Below are positions 43,248 to 51,671 of a stretch of DNA of 64,000 nt, in pieces. The stretch's first letter is position 1. The number at the start of each line of letters is the position of its first letter. The translations under genes were made by a program, and so were the position numbers. The stretch comes from Paraburkholderia xenovorans LB400 (GTDB lineage: Bacteria; Pseudomonadota; Gammaproteobacteria; Burkholderiales; Burkholderiaceae): contig NC_007951.1 of NCBI RefSeq assembly GCF_000013645.1, positions 620,001-684,000 on the forward strand, read 5' to 3'. Under the pieces are notes generated by a model. It worked only from the letters and a program-made list of their open reading frames with translations. It did not search any database and had not been told where the DNA came from.

Positions 43248-45536
43248 CTAGCGGGCTACATAGCCCTCGGGTGTCATGACAGCGTTGCTGAAAACGTCGG
43301 CGTTGCCGGAGACCACGTAGACCGGCGCCGGGGAAAGCTTCACGTTCGCCACGCCGTCGCGGTACGGCAAGGTCGTCGCGTTGCCCATCATGTCGAACAC
43401 TGTCACCTCTCCCGTGCTGCCGGGCGCGTCGACGCGCAGCCGATAATCCACGCCGCGGCTCGCGTCGAAACCGGTCCGGGCGCTCCATGCGTCGTTGTCA
43501 TGTGTCCAGAGCGCGGTGACGATCCTGCCGCCGCCGAGCCGGCGGAACGCGTACGCGTAGACCCCTTTGGGCACGCCCTTGAGCGGGCCGAGCGTCACGG
43601 TGCCGTCGATGATGCGCGTCATCGCCGCCACCGCGAGCGCCGCGGGCTTCGGGCTGATGCGGGTCGGGCCGTAAGCGCCCGTTGGGTGGTCGAGTTCGAA
43701 GAAAATGCCGTAGCCCGGCGCGGCGTCCGGCATATCCGCAAGATAGAACACGTAGGTCATGTCGGCGCCTTCGCCGAGCAGGATCAGATGCGTGCGCGCC
43801 GTGACCGCCGCCTGGGCGTACAACACATCCGCGCCGGGATAGTTCTTGCCATACGATTCGCCGATGTCGTAGCTGATGCCCGTCTCGGTCACGAATAGCG
43901 GCGCGCCGGGCTTCAGGTACAGACGCATCTCGTGGCGCAACGCCCGCATCGCGGCCGGCAGCGCGCCCGGCACCGTGCCCTGGTTGCCGGTGTCCGTCAC
44001 GCGCTCGGGCGGATGCGAGGGCGTCGTGCCGATGTCGTAATAGCCGTGAATCGTCATGCCGTCCATATAGCGGCCGATGCCAAGCGGACCGAGCTTGCGC
44101 ATCCACGTCACGTTGCCTTGCACCGACGAATACGTGAGGCCCATCACCACCGCGTGAGGATCCGTCTGATGGATGCCCTCCCAGACCGCCTTGTACATGG
44201 CGATGAAATTCGCGTCGGTGTCGCGCCAGGGCAGACCGCCGTCGGCGTCCGGTTCCCACGTCACCTGATAGTAGTTGTCGCGCTGTTTGGGAAAGTAGGT
44301 CATGCGAACCCGATTCGACTCGGCGCCGACTCTGGCCATGTAATCTTTCATCTGCGCGAGCGAAGTCGGCGCATAGCTGTGCGTTTCCTTGCCGGTTGGA
44401 CTCGCCCACTGCGGGATACCGTCGAGCTGGATCAGCCGCATGAGGTCGCCGCGCCGGAAAAACGGCGTGAGCTGCTTTGTCGCGGGGTCGAATGTGCCCG
44501 GTTTCTTCGGCTCTTCCATATACCAGTTGCGATTGTCGTTGACCCACGACAGGCCGAGCGCGGTGTAGACCGGCCGGTAACCGTCGCCGTCGCAGCATTG
44601 TTGGCCGGGTGCAAGATAGGCCGCGCCCTGGCCGCCGAAGCGGTGCAGATCTTCATACGGAAAACGTACCGCGGGCAACGCGGCGGAGGTGTCCGGCAGC
44701 ACGCCGAACGTCACGATGCCGGCAGGACGTGTGCCGCGCGATTCGAGCTGGCCGTGTGCGCGTTCCAGCGAGGCGGACACGGCAAAGTAACCCGCCACGC
44801 TGGATGCGCAACTCAACGTGGACAGGGTTGCGCCGGCCGCGACGGGGAAACGCCCACTGGCGCGCACGACATTCCACGTGTCGCGTATTTGCCAGGTGAG
44901 CGTGTCGCTTTGCGCGGGGCGTGTCGTGAAAACCAGCGCGAAGGGTCTGGCCACGGCGAACAGGCGGGTGCCGTCGCTGGGCGTGTCAGCTTCGAGCAGA
45001 TCACCGTTCTGCGCCGTGGGCACCTGCAACGAAGGTGCCGAGCAACGCAAGCCTTGTCCGGGCGGCGCCTTCAGTTCCGCAAGCGCGGCGGATCGCACTG
45101 CCGTGTCCGATGCCGTGTCCTTGTTCGCGACAGGCGCCGCCGCCTGCGCCGCTTGCGTCATCGCGCAGCGCTTCTCCACGCCGGGCGCCGGATCGCCGAA
45201 GACAGCGTTGTTGCACTCCGCGCTATCCGTAAACGTCTTGACGACGTGCTGCTGCACCGTGCCATACAGCACGTCACGTGTGCCGCTGAAACGGCAGGTG
45301 CCGTATTCCGCTGCACACAGTGTCCACTTCCTGCCGTCCGCCGTGAATTCGCCATTGCCCGCGCTCGCGCCATTCGCTTGCGGTGCAGCATCCGCGGCCG
45401 CGCATCGAACGGCTGGAAGACCGAGCAGGATGACGGCTGCCGCCGAGGCGACAAGACTGATTCGCAGTCCTCGACTCACGGCGCAAAAGCCGCCGGTGCG
45501 CTTTCGCAGCGCGTGCTGTTCGCGTACATTCGACAT
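43248..45536 (-). CDS. Secreted glycoside-hydrolase-like protein (clan GH-A type), paralogue 2
   Basis: Protein of 762 residues with a signal peptide or anchor (ISLVASAAAVILLGLPAV). An additional Cys-rich domain at about 60-130 (WTLCAAEYGTCRFSGTRDV, then CNNAVFGDPAPGVEKRC) resembles carbohydrate-binding modules. The barrel-like region has YQVTWEPDADGG (about 427) and VTETGISYDIGESYG (about 552) as candidate acid/base and nucleophile. The C-terminus SPAPVYVVSGNADV matches paralogue 1. GGGGAA precedes the ATG. It is divergent from the exopolysaccharide operon across the sigma-54 promoter spacer. Polysaccharide cleavage is inferred. Confidence 0.75.
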   Translation of the reverse strand: MSNVREQHALRKRTGGFCAVSRGLRISLVASAAAVILLGLPAVRCAAADAAPQANGASAGNGEFTADGRKWTLCAAEYGTCRFSGTRDVLYGTVQQHVVKTFTDSAECNNAVFGDPAPGVEKRCAMTQAAQAAAPVANKDTASDTAVRSAALAELKAPPGQGLRCSAPSLQVPTAQNGDLLEADTPSDGTRLFAVARPFALVFTTRPAQSDTLTWQIRDTWNVVRASGRFPVAAGATLSTLSCASSVAGYFAVSASLERAHGQLESRGTRPAGIVTFGVLPDTSAALPAVRFPYEDLHRFGGQGAAYLAPGQQCCDGDGYRPVYTALGLSWVNDNRNWYMEEPKKPGTFDPATKQLTPFFRRGDLMRLIQLDGIPQWASPTGKETHSYAPTSLAQMKDYMARVGAESNRVRMTYFPKQRDNYYQVTWEPDADGGLPWRDTDANFIAMYKAVWEGIHQTDPHAVVMGLTYSSVQGNVTWMRKLGPLGIGRYMDGMTIHGYYDIGTTPSHPPERVTDTGNQGTVPGALPAAMRALRHEMRLYLKPGAPLFVTETGISYDIGESYGKNYPGADVLYAQAAVTARTHLILLGEGADMTYVFYLADMPDAAPGYGIFFELDHPTGAYGPTRISPKPAALAVAAMTRIIDGTVTLGPLKGVPKGVYAYAFRRLGGGRIVTALWTHDNDAWSARTGFDASRGVDYRLRVDAPGSTGEVTVFDMMGNATTLPYRDGVANVKLSPAPVYVVSGNADVFSNAVMTPEGYVAR

Positions 45537-45661
45537 GTGTTCCCCGTGTCGTTCGCCGTGCTTTCCCCAGACGACAAACGCGTCGCCCATCTGCTAGTTC
45601 ACCAGGTCAGAGCCGCCGCGCCGCGCCTCTTCAGGCAATGTGTTGCGCAAACCGCATAGTG

Positions 45662-45688
45662 TATTTCCGCAACCTGCTGGCGGAAATA
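45662..45688. promoter_or_regulatory. Perfect dyad upstream of the sigma-54 promoter (candidate activator site)
   Basis: TATTTCCGC, 9-bp spacer, GCGGAAATA: perfect 9-bp arms. Its centre lies about 70 bp before the predicted start point, in the range used by enhancer-binding activators of sigma-54 RNA polymerase. Confidence 0.65.
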
Positions 45689-45718
45689 GCCCGTTTCTCA
45701 CCCGACACATTCCGCCAC

Positions 45719-45734
45719 TGGCCCGCCTATTGCC
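45719..45734 (+). promoter_or_regulatory. Sigma-54 promoter (-24/-12)
   Basis: TGGCCCG, four bases, TTGCC. GG at 45720-45721 and GC at 45732-45733 have exactly the required spacing, and only the fifth and the last bases differ from TGGCACG-N4-TTGCA. The predicted start is near 45745, reading toward the araC-like gene and manC. In Burkholderia cenocepacia the Bep exopolysaccharide genes are known to need an RpoN-type factor (BerB) together with a c-di-GMP-responsive regulator (BerA), so this placement fits established biology. Confidence 0.7.
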
Positions 45735-45761
45735 GCGCGGTCTAAAGTTGTCTTATTCCGG

Positions 45762-45779
45762 TGTTTCACGTTTGAAACA
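45762..45779. promoter_or_regulatory. Perfect dyad TGTTTCA-CGTT-TGAAACA
   Basis: 18 bp with perfect 7-bp arms, at about +18 to +35 from the predicted sigma-54 start. It could be a repressor site, or an activator site for a divergent promoter. Confidence 0.5.
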
Positions 45780-46340
45780 TTAATCGCCATGTTTATATTC
45801 GCGCGATCCAATAACAACCAATTAAATAATTTTGTCGCGCTCTTAAGTGCTTATATTGGATGTTCGTTTTACTTATTGCCACTCCGCAGATTTATCGTCA
45901 GAAGAAATGCAGGCTGGCGTTAGCGCGGAGCAGATGCCGGTATAGCGAAGGTGGCTGCGCTCATTCTGACGTTGCGGCGGGAAAAAGTCACTTCAAATCC
46001 GTTTGGCGGCGGATGGTTCGAATTGTAACTCGGCCGTTTTCGAGTAGTCGCTGTGTGTGCGGTGGCGTACGAAATGCCAGTTTTATTTGCATTAACATTC
46101 GCAGAATGCCAATTCATTCATATGTGGAATCGGCAATTAATCCGTTGAAAAGACAGCGGTAGCGGGGTTGTTCCGAAAATCCCTGGCGGGTCACCCTGTC
46201 CAAACGCCAACATGTACGCGCTTTCGGTCATGGCGGCTAAATACTTGATTGGCGGTGACTATGATGCGCTGCACAGAGCCGGCCTCTCTGCGGCCGTCCC
46301 GGGTGAAGAGTTAGATCCGTTTTCTGGTGAGAGGATGACT

Positions 46341-47327
46341 ATGACCTGCGCGAGTCTCGAGTCTGCAATGCTGCGCTGGGTGCACGCTCCGAACAAGGGT
46401 ATGCGTCGCATCGCGATACTGATGTTCAACGACTGCTCGCTGCAGGGCGCCGGAGTCGTTGCCGAGGTGTTTCAGGCCGCGAACGAAATGGCTTCGTCCG
46501 GCGCGGGCGGCTGGTTATATGACGTTTCCTTCCTGTCGGCCGACGGCGGCATGGTGACTTCGTCGTCCGCGCTGCGGGTCTGGACAGACGGACTCGACGC
46601 GCGGCATTACGGCGGTTTCGATGCGTTGTATGTCGCGGGCGGTAAAGGTGCACTCGCCGCCGCAAGCGACGAGCGGCTGATTGCGTGGCTGCGCCGCGTA
46701 CGCCGCAATACCGGCATGATCCGGCCGATCGCGGAAGGCCGCGCGCTGCTCGATGCGGCCTATGTGCCGGATAGCAGCAGGGAAGCCGGCGATGCACAGG
46801 CGCAGCCGATACCGGCGCGCCAACCGGAACAGACCGCCGACGCGGGCGATCGCCTCGAATCGATGAGAAGCGCGCTCGCCATGATCAAGCGCGATCTCGG
46901 CAGCGCCACGGCACGCACGGTGGCCGAGCGCCTGCTGGCCGATTCGTGCTCGAATCTCGCGCCGCTGCTCGGCGAAGACGGCGGCCTGAGCCCCGGCGAC
47001 AAGGTGCGCGCGGCCGCCCGCTGGCTGCAAGAGAATTGTCAGCAGGCGATATCGATTGCCGACGCGGCGCAGTTCGCCGCCATGAGCGAACGCAACTTTC
47101 TGCGCCGCTTCAAGATGGAAATGGGCATCACGCCCTCGAGTTTTCTGTTGCACGAGCGCCTTGCGGTGACCTGCAGCCTGTTGACCGAATCCGAATTGCC
47201 GGTCGACAAGATCGCGCGGCGTACCGGCATGGGCAATGGCGACCGCCTGGCCAAGGTGTTTCGCAAGCGGATGAGAATTTCGCCGACCGAATTTCGGATT
47301 CAAAGCCGCCGACTGGTCGGCGAATAG
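46341..47327 (+). CDS. AraC-family regulator with DJ-1/GATase1-like domain
   Basis: Regulator of 328 residues. The N-terminal half (about 20-165) is a DJ-1/PfpI-like amidotransferase fold (RRIAILMFNDCSLQGAGVVA, YDVSFLSADGGMVTSS, DALYVAGGKGALAAASDERL). The C-terminal ~100 residues form the double helix-turn-helix AraC domain (ISIADAAQFAAMSERNFLRR and IARRTGMGNGDRLAKVFRKR). GAGAGG seven bases before the ATG chooses this start over an ATG 43 codons upstream. It is the first gene after the sigma-54 promoter, 88 bp before manC, and probably controls the locus. Confidence 0.85.
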   Translation: MTCASLESAMLRWVHAPNKGMRRIAILMFNDCSLQGAGVVAEVFQAANEMASSGAGGWLYDVSFLSADGGMVTSSSALRVWTDGLDARHYGGFDALYVAGGKGALAAASDERLIAWLRRVRRNTGMIRPIAEGRALLDAAYVPDSSREAGDAQAQPIPARQPEQTADAGDRLESMRSALAMIKRDLGSATARTVAERLLADSCSNLAPLLGEDGGLSPGDKVRAAARWLQENCQQAISIADAAQFAAMSERNFLRRFKMEMGITPSSFLLHERLAVTCSLLTESELPVDKIARRTGMGNGDRLAKVFRKRMRISPTEFRIQSRRLVGE

Positions 47328-47415
47328 CGCGACGGGGCCAGCCGGAGGGCCGTGCGGCAACGCGGCATCCGGTCCGTTATTCCGCCGATCTTTGCGAATT
47401 ATAAGGAATGCGAAT

Positions 47416-48975
47416 ATGTTGACTCAGGCAGCTATGAGTGCTCTGTCGATCGACCCGAACAGTGCGGGTGCCGCGACGGCGCACGGGCGTTGCGCGCGCA
47501 TCGTTCCGGTGATTCTGGCGGGCGGTTCGGGCACCCGGCTGTGGCCGGTGTCGCGCGAGAACTACCCGAAGCAACTGATCGACGTAGTCGGTTCCGATTC
47601 GCTGCTGCAGGCTACCGCGCGGCGCATGGACGGGTTTCCCGCGGGCTGGAAAGTGGATGCGTCGCCGGTCATCGTGTGCGGCGAGGAACACCGCTTCGTG
47701 ATCGCCGAACAGCTTCATGAAAACGGCGTCGACGCTCGTCTTATTGTCGAGCCGGCGCGCCGCGATACGGCGCCGGCGCTGACGCTGGCGGCGTCGCTCG
47801 CATGCGCGGACGGCGGCGACGCGATTCTCGTCGTCATGCCCGCGGATCATTCGATTGCCGACGTGCCCGCCTTGCAGGCCGCGCTCGAACGCGCGGCGCA
47901 GTACGCGGAGCAGGGTTCGATCGCGACGCTGGGCGTGCCGCCCACGCGCCCCGATACGGGCTTCGGTTATATCCGCATCGGCGCGGAACTGGCGGGCGGC
48001 GGCCATGCGATCGACGGTTTCGTCGAAAAGCCCGCGGAAGAACTCGCGGCGAAGTATGTCGCGGCGGGCATGTACTGGTGGAACAGCGGCATCTTCATTG
48101 TCCGGGCGAGCGTGTGGCTCGATACGTTGAAGCGTCTGCAGCCGGAAATGCACTCGGCCTGCGAGCGCGCGTTCAGCGGTGGCCGCCAGGACGGCGCGTA
48201 TTTCCGGCCGCTGGTCGAAGCGTTCCTCAGTGCGCCCGCGAATTCGATCGACTACGCGGTGATGGAGCGCCTGACCGAAACGGCCGAACCGGATGCGACC
48301 GACGGCGCGGCCGCAAGCGCGCCGGCGCAACCGGCCGGCGTCGTGATCGGCCTGGATGCGGGCTGGTCGGACCTGGGTTCGTGGGACGCCGTCTGGGCCG
48401 CGATGGAGAAGGACGCCAACGGCAACGCGGGGCGCGGCCGGGTGACGTTCGAAGGCGCGGTATCGAGCTATGCGCATTCGGAAGGGCGGCTGGTCGCCTG
48501 TGTCGGCACCACCAATGTCGTGGTGGTCGAAACCGCCGACGCGGTGCTGGTGGTCGACCGCTCGCACGTGCAGGACGTGAAGGGTCTGGTATCGCGCATC
48601 AAGGCGCAGCACGCGCCGGAGGCCGACGCGCATCGCAAGGTGCGCCGCCCGTGGGGTTTCTACGATTCGATCGACCACGGCGAGCGTTTCCAGGTCAAGC
48701 GCATTGTCGTGACGCCGGGCGCGCAACTGTCGCTGCAATTGCATCACCACCGCGCGGAACACTGGGTTGTCGTGCGCGGTACGGCGCTCGTCACGCGCGG
48801 CGACGAGCAGTTCCTGCTGAGCGAAAACGAATCGACCTACATTCCACTCGGCACCCGCCACCGGCTCGAAAACCCGGGCAAGGTGCCGCTCGAAATCATT
48901 GAAATCCAGTCAGGCACCTATCTCGGTGAAGACGACATTGTGAGGTTCAACGACAACTACGGCCGCTGCTCCTAA
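47416..48975 (+). CDS. manC: Mannose-1-phosphate guanylyltransferase / mannose-6-phosphate isomerase
   Basis: Enzyme of 519 residues that makes GDP-mannose. The nucleotidyltransferase domain has PVILAGGSGTRLWPVSREN, FVEKPAEELAAKYVAAG and WNSGIFIVRAS. The C-terminal cupin domain of type II enzymes has RRPWGFYDSIDHGERFQVK and LHHHRAEHWVVVRGTA, suggesting both guanylyltransferase and isomerase activities. AAGGAA precedes the ATG; a TTG eight codons earlier is unlikely. It supplies GDP-mannose to gmd-fcl and to mannosyl transfer. Confidence 0.95.
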   Translation: MLTQAAMSALSIDPNSAGAATAHGRCARIVPVILAGGSGTRLWPVSRENYPKQLIDVVGSDSLLQATARRMDGFPAGWKVDASPVIVCGEEHRFVIAEQLHENGVDARLIVEPARRDTAPALTLAASLACADGGDAILVVMPADHSIADVPALQAALERAAQYAEQGSIATLGVPPTRPDTGFGYIRIGAELAGGGHAIDGFVEKPAEELAAKYVAAGMYWWNSGIFIVRASVWLDTLKRLQPEMHSACERAFSGGRQDGAYFRPLVEAFLSAPANSIDYAVMERLTETAEPDATDGAAASAPAQPAGVVIGLDAGWSDLGSWDAVWAAMEKDANGNAGRGRVTFEGAVSSYAHSEGRLVACVGTTNVVVVETADAVLVVDRSHVQDVKGLVSRIKAQHAPEADAHRKVRRPWGFYDSIDHGERFQVKRIVVTPGAQLSLQLHHHRAEHWVVVRGTALVTRGDEQFLLSENESTYIPLGTRHRLENPGKVPLEIIEIQSGTYLGEDDIVRFNDNYGRCS

Positions 48976-49028
48976 ACAGCACGCCGGATTCAACTGCAGA
49001 CAAGAACGGCAAGAACGAGGTGACCAGA

Positions 49029-50414
49029 ATGCGCAAGTTTCAGGATTTGCTCGCGCGAGTTTTCGATGTTGCATTGGTGTTGGCGGGGGCGGCGGTGGCG
49101 TCGCAGATCCGTTTTGATTACCTCGCTCAATCCGGGTTCTATTGGGCGCTCGTGATGTTTTCCGCCGCGTTCGCGCTGGCCATCTTTCCGGCGTTCGGCG
49201 TGTACGAATCATGGCGCGGCCGCTCCAAGCTGGTACTGGCCGGCCAGGTGTCGCTCGCATGGCTGATGGTGCAGGGCAGCGCCCTCGTGCTGATGTATTC
49301 GCTGCATCGCATCGACTTCGTGTCGCGCCTATGGTTCTCGTACTGGACGGCGGTGACCGGCGGCCTGCTGATCGCGTACCGGCTGATGACGCACGCGGTA
49401 TTGGCGAGCGCGCGCAGCGCCGGGATGAATCTGCACCAGGTCGCCATTGTCGGCAGCGGCTCGCAGTGCGACGCGATCATCCGCCGGATCAATGCGGCGC
49501 CGACCACCGGTTTTCGCGCCACGGCCGTGTACAACGCGCGTCCTGACGTGTCGCAGGTCATCAGCCAGGGCGTGCCGGTGTTCGAGTCGGTCGAAGCGCT
49601 CGCCGGCTACATGCGGACCAACGACGTGCACGAACTGTGGCTGATGCTGTCGCTTTCCGAGGAGCCGCTGATCTGCTCGCTGGTCAGCGAATTCCGTGAC
49701 GACCTCGTGAACATCCGCTTCATGCCGGACGTGCGCAGCCTCGCGCTGTTCGAGGGCAGCGGGGTGATCGATCTGCTCGGCGTGCCGGCGATCAACCTGG
49801 TGGCCTCGCCGCTGTCCGCGAGCTCGATGCTGAAGAAGGAAATCTTCGACCGCCTGTTCGCGTTGACCGCGCTGATCGCCCTTGCACCGCTCATGCTCGC
49901 CATTGCGATCGCGGTGAAGCTGTCCTCGCGCGGTCCGGTTCTGTTCAGGCAGAAACGCAAAGGCGCGGACGGCCACGTATTCACCATCTACAAATTCCGC
50001 TCGATGCGTCTGCACACCGAGCAGAAAGGCACCGTCAGGCAGGCCACGCGCAACGATCCGCGCGTCACCAGGGTGGGCGCGTTCCTGCGCCGCACGAGCC
50101 TCGACGAACTGCCGCAATTCTTCAACGTGTTGCGTGGCGACATGTCGGTCGTTGGACCGCGTCCCCATGCACTCGAGCACGACGACCTCTATCAGAAAGT
50201 AGTCGCGGGCTATATCAATCGCTACCGGATCAAACCGGGGATCACGGGGTGGGCACAGATCAACGGCTTTCGTGGCGAGACCGACCGCATCGAGAAGATG
50301 GAACGTCGGGTGGAACATGACTTGTATTACCTGGGACATTGGTCGTTCGCACTCGACATGCGGATTATCGGCGCGACGATAGTCGCCGGACTGGTGCATC
50401 GAAACGCTTACTAA
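49029..50414 (+). CDS. Undecaprenyl-phosphate sugar-1-phosphate transferase (WcaJ-like)
   Basis: Polyisoprenyl-phosphate hexose-1-phosphate transferase of 461 residues, which starts the repeat unit by putting a sugar phosphate (usually glucose) on undecaprenyl phosphate. Four N-terminal membrane helices, a CoA-binding-like cytoplasmic domain ([17 protein letters not shown]), a re-entrant helix ([20 protein letters not shown]), then the catalytic part [38 protein letters not shown] and [16 protein letters not shown] lies before the ATG, nine bases after a possible GTG. It follows manC by 53 bp. Confidence 0.92.
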   Translation: MRKFQDLLARVFDVALVLAGAAVASQIRFDYLAQSGFYWALVMFSAAFALAIFPAFGVYESWRGRSKLVLAGQVSLAWLMVQGSALVLMYSLHRIDFVSRLWFSYWTAVTGGLLIAYRLMTHAVLASARSAGMNLHQVAIVGSGSQCDAIIRRINAAPTTGFRATAVYNARPDVSQVISQGVPVFESVEALAGYMRTNDVHELWLMLSLSEEPLICSLVSEFRDDLVNIRFMPDVRSLALFEGSGVIDLLGVPAINLVASPLSASSMLKKEIFDRLFALTALIALAPLMLAIAIAVKLSSRGPVLFRQKRKGADGHVFTIYKFRSMRLHTEQKGTVRQATRNDPRVTRVGAFLRRTSLDELPQFFNVLRGDMSVVGPRPHALEHDDLYQKVVAGYINRYRIKPGITGWAQINGFRGETDRIEKMERRVEHDLYYLGHWSFALDMRIIGATIVAGLVHRNAY

Positions 50415-50481
50415 GTAGTTAACAAAACGCCAGACGCTACCTCTCCCGAGGAACAACGCCGTGGCACAAGGAGGAAACATC

Positions 50482-51621
50482 ATGAGCTCGCTTGGTTTAC
50501 GCACGGGAAGTCTCCTGGTTTTCGCTACTGCCGCACTGCTTTCCGGATGCGGAATCGCACCGGGCCAGCGGATGGTCACGCCCGCCGCAATTCAGGACAC
50601 GGGTGGTGATTACAGTACTGAAGCGAATTCGCAGCAGCAGATTCCGATTACCGATATCAACCTCGCGTTGCTGCGCAAGATGAATCAGGCGCAGACCACC
50701 GCGCCGCTGTCGCCGCAGATGCTGGCGCTGTTCGGCAAGCCGACCCCTTACAAGGTCGGCCCCGGCGACGTGCTGCAGATCGTCGTGTGGGATCACCCGG
50801 AACTTGCCGCCGCGCTCGGTCAGCCGGCACAGAACTCGAAGACGACGGATGCCGCACCCGGCTTCCTGATCGATGAAAACGGCGATGTGCAGTTTCCGTA
50901 CGCAGGCACGGTGCACGTGGCCGGCAAGGACGTCGCGGCGATCCAGAAGGAACTGCACCGGCGCCTGAGCACCGTGTATCAGAAGCCGGAAGTAACGGTA
51001 CGGGTGGCCTCGTTCCGCGCGGCGCAGGTCTACGTGGACGGTGAAGTGCGTACGCCCGGCGCCCAGTCGGTCAACGACATTCCAATGTCGCTGACGACCG
51101 CGATCAGCCTGAGCGGTGGCCTCAGCCCGAATGCGGACCGCAGCCGCGTGGTGTTGATCCGCAACGGCGTGCCTTATCAGCTGAACATGGACGATCTGAT
51201 CAGGCGCGGCCGCAATCCGTCGGACATCTATCTGCAGGCGGGCGACATGCTGCGGGTGGCGTCGCGCGAAGACAGCGGTGTCTACGTGATGGGCGAGGTC
51301 AACAAGCCGGCAACCATCCTGCCGATGCGCAACGGCTCGCTGACGCTTTCGCAGGCCATTTCCGATAGCGGCAGCTTCGATTCGAACACCGCCGCGGCAC
51401 GGCAACTGTTCGTGATCCGCAATTCGACGAGCGAAGCGCCCGAGGTGTACCACCTCGATGCGACGTCGCCGGTTTCGATGGTGCTCGCCAATCAGTTCGA
51501 ACTGCAGCCGAAGGACGTGGTGTACGTCGGTCAAGGCGGACTGGTCCGCTTCAACCGTGTGTTGAACCTGCTGCTGCCGGCGATCAATGCGGCTGTAACG
51601 GGCGCCGTCCTCGCGAAATAA
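50482..51621 (+). CDS. wza: Polysaccharide export outer-membrane lipoprotein (Wza-like)
   Basis: Lipoprotein of 379 residues forming the outer-membrane export channel. The lipobox is in FATAALLSGCGIAPGQ (Cys about 24). The polysaccharide export domain has YKVGPGDVLQIVVWDHPEL and VRVASFRAAQVYVDGEV; SLBB-type repeats follow (GEVNKPATILPMRNGSLTLS). A C-terminal helix (LNLLLPAINAAVTGAVLAK) would cross the outer membrane as in Wza. AAGGAGGAAACATC before the ATG is a strong ribosome site. It is directly upstream of wzc. Confidence 0.94.
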   Translation: MSSLGLRTGSLLVFATAALLSGCGIAPGQRMVTPAAIQDTGGDYSTEANSQQQIPITDINLALLRKMNQAQTTAPLSPQMLALFGKPTPYKVGPGDVLQIVVWDHPELAAALGQPAQNSKTTDAAPGFLIDENGDVQFPYAGTVHVAGKDVAAIQKELHRRLSTVYQKPEVTVRVASFRAAQVYVDGEVRTPGAQSVNDIPMSLTTAISLSGGLSPNADRSRVVLIRNGVPYQLNMDDLIRRGRNPSDIYLQAGDMLRVASREDSGVYVMGEVNKPATILPMRNGSLTLSQAISDSGSFDSNTAAARQLFVIRNSTSEAPEVYHLDATSPVSMVLANQFELQPKDVVYVGQGGLVRFNRVLNLLLPAINAAVTGAVLAK

Positions 51622-51671
51622 CAACCGTGCAAACGTGATCTTGAACCGCCGGGCTTTGTTGGGTGAAGAAA

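Larger units (their letters stand above)
45537..46340. other. 804-bp divergent regulatory spacer
   Basis: It separates the secreted hydrolase-like gene from the araC-manC operon. Besides the signals listed separately, it is clearly AT-richer than the neighbouring genes (for instance around 45780-45860 and 46060-46140). A 100-codon frame from 45860 shows neither a ribosome site nor a recognisable product. If transcription starts at the sigma-54 site, nearly 600 nt of leader precede the regulator gene. Confidence 0.6.

Noticed and set aside
45860..46162. 100-codon frame in the sigma-54 leader
   Set aside because: No ribosome site and a Cys/Arg-rich composition unlike real proteins of this genome.
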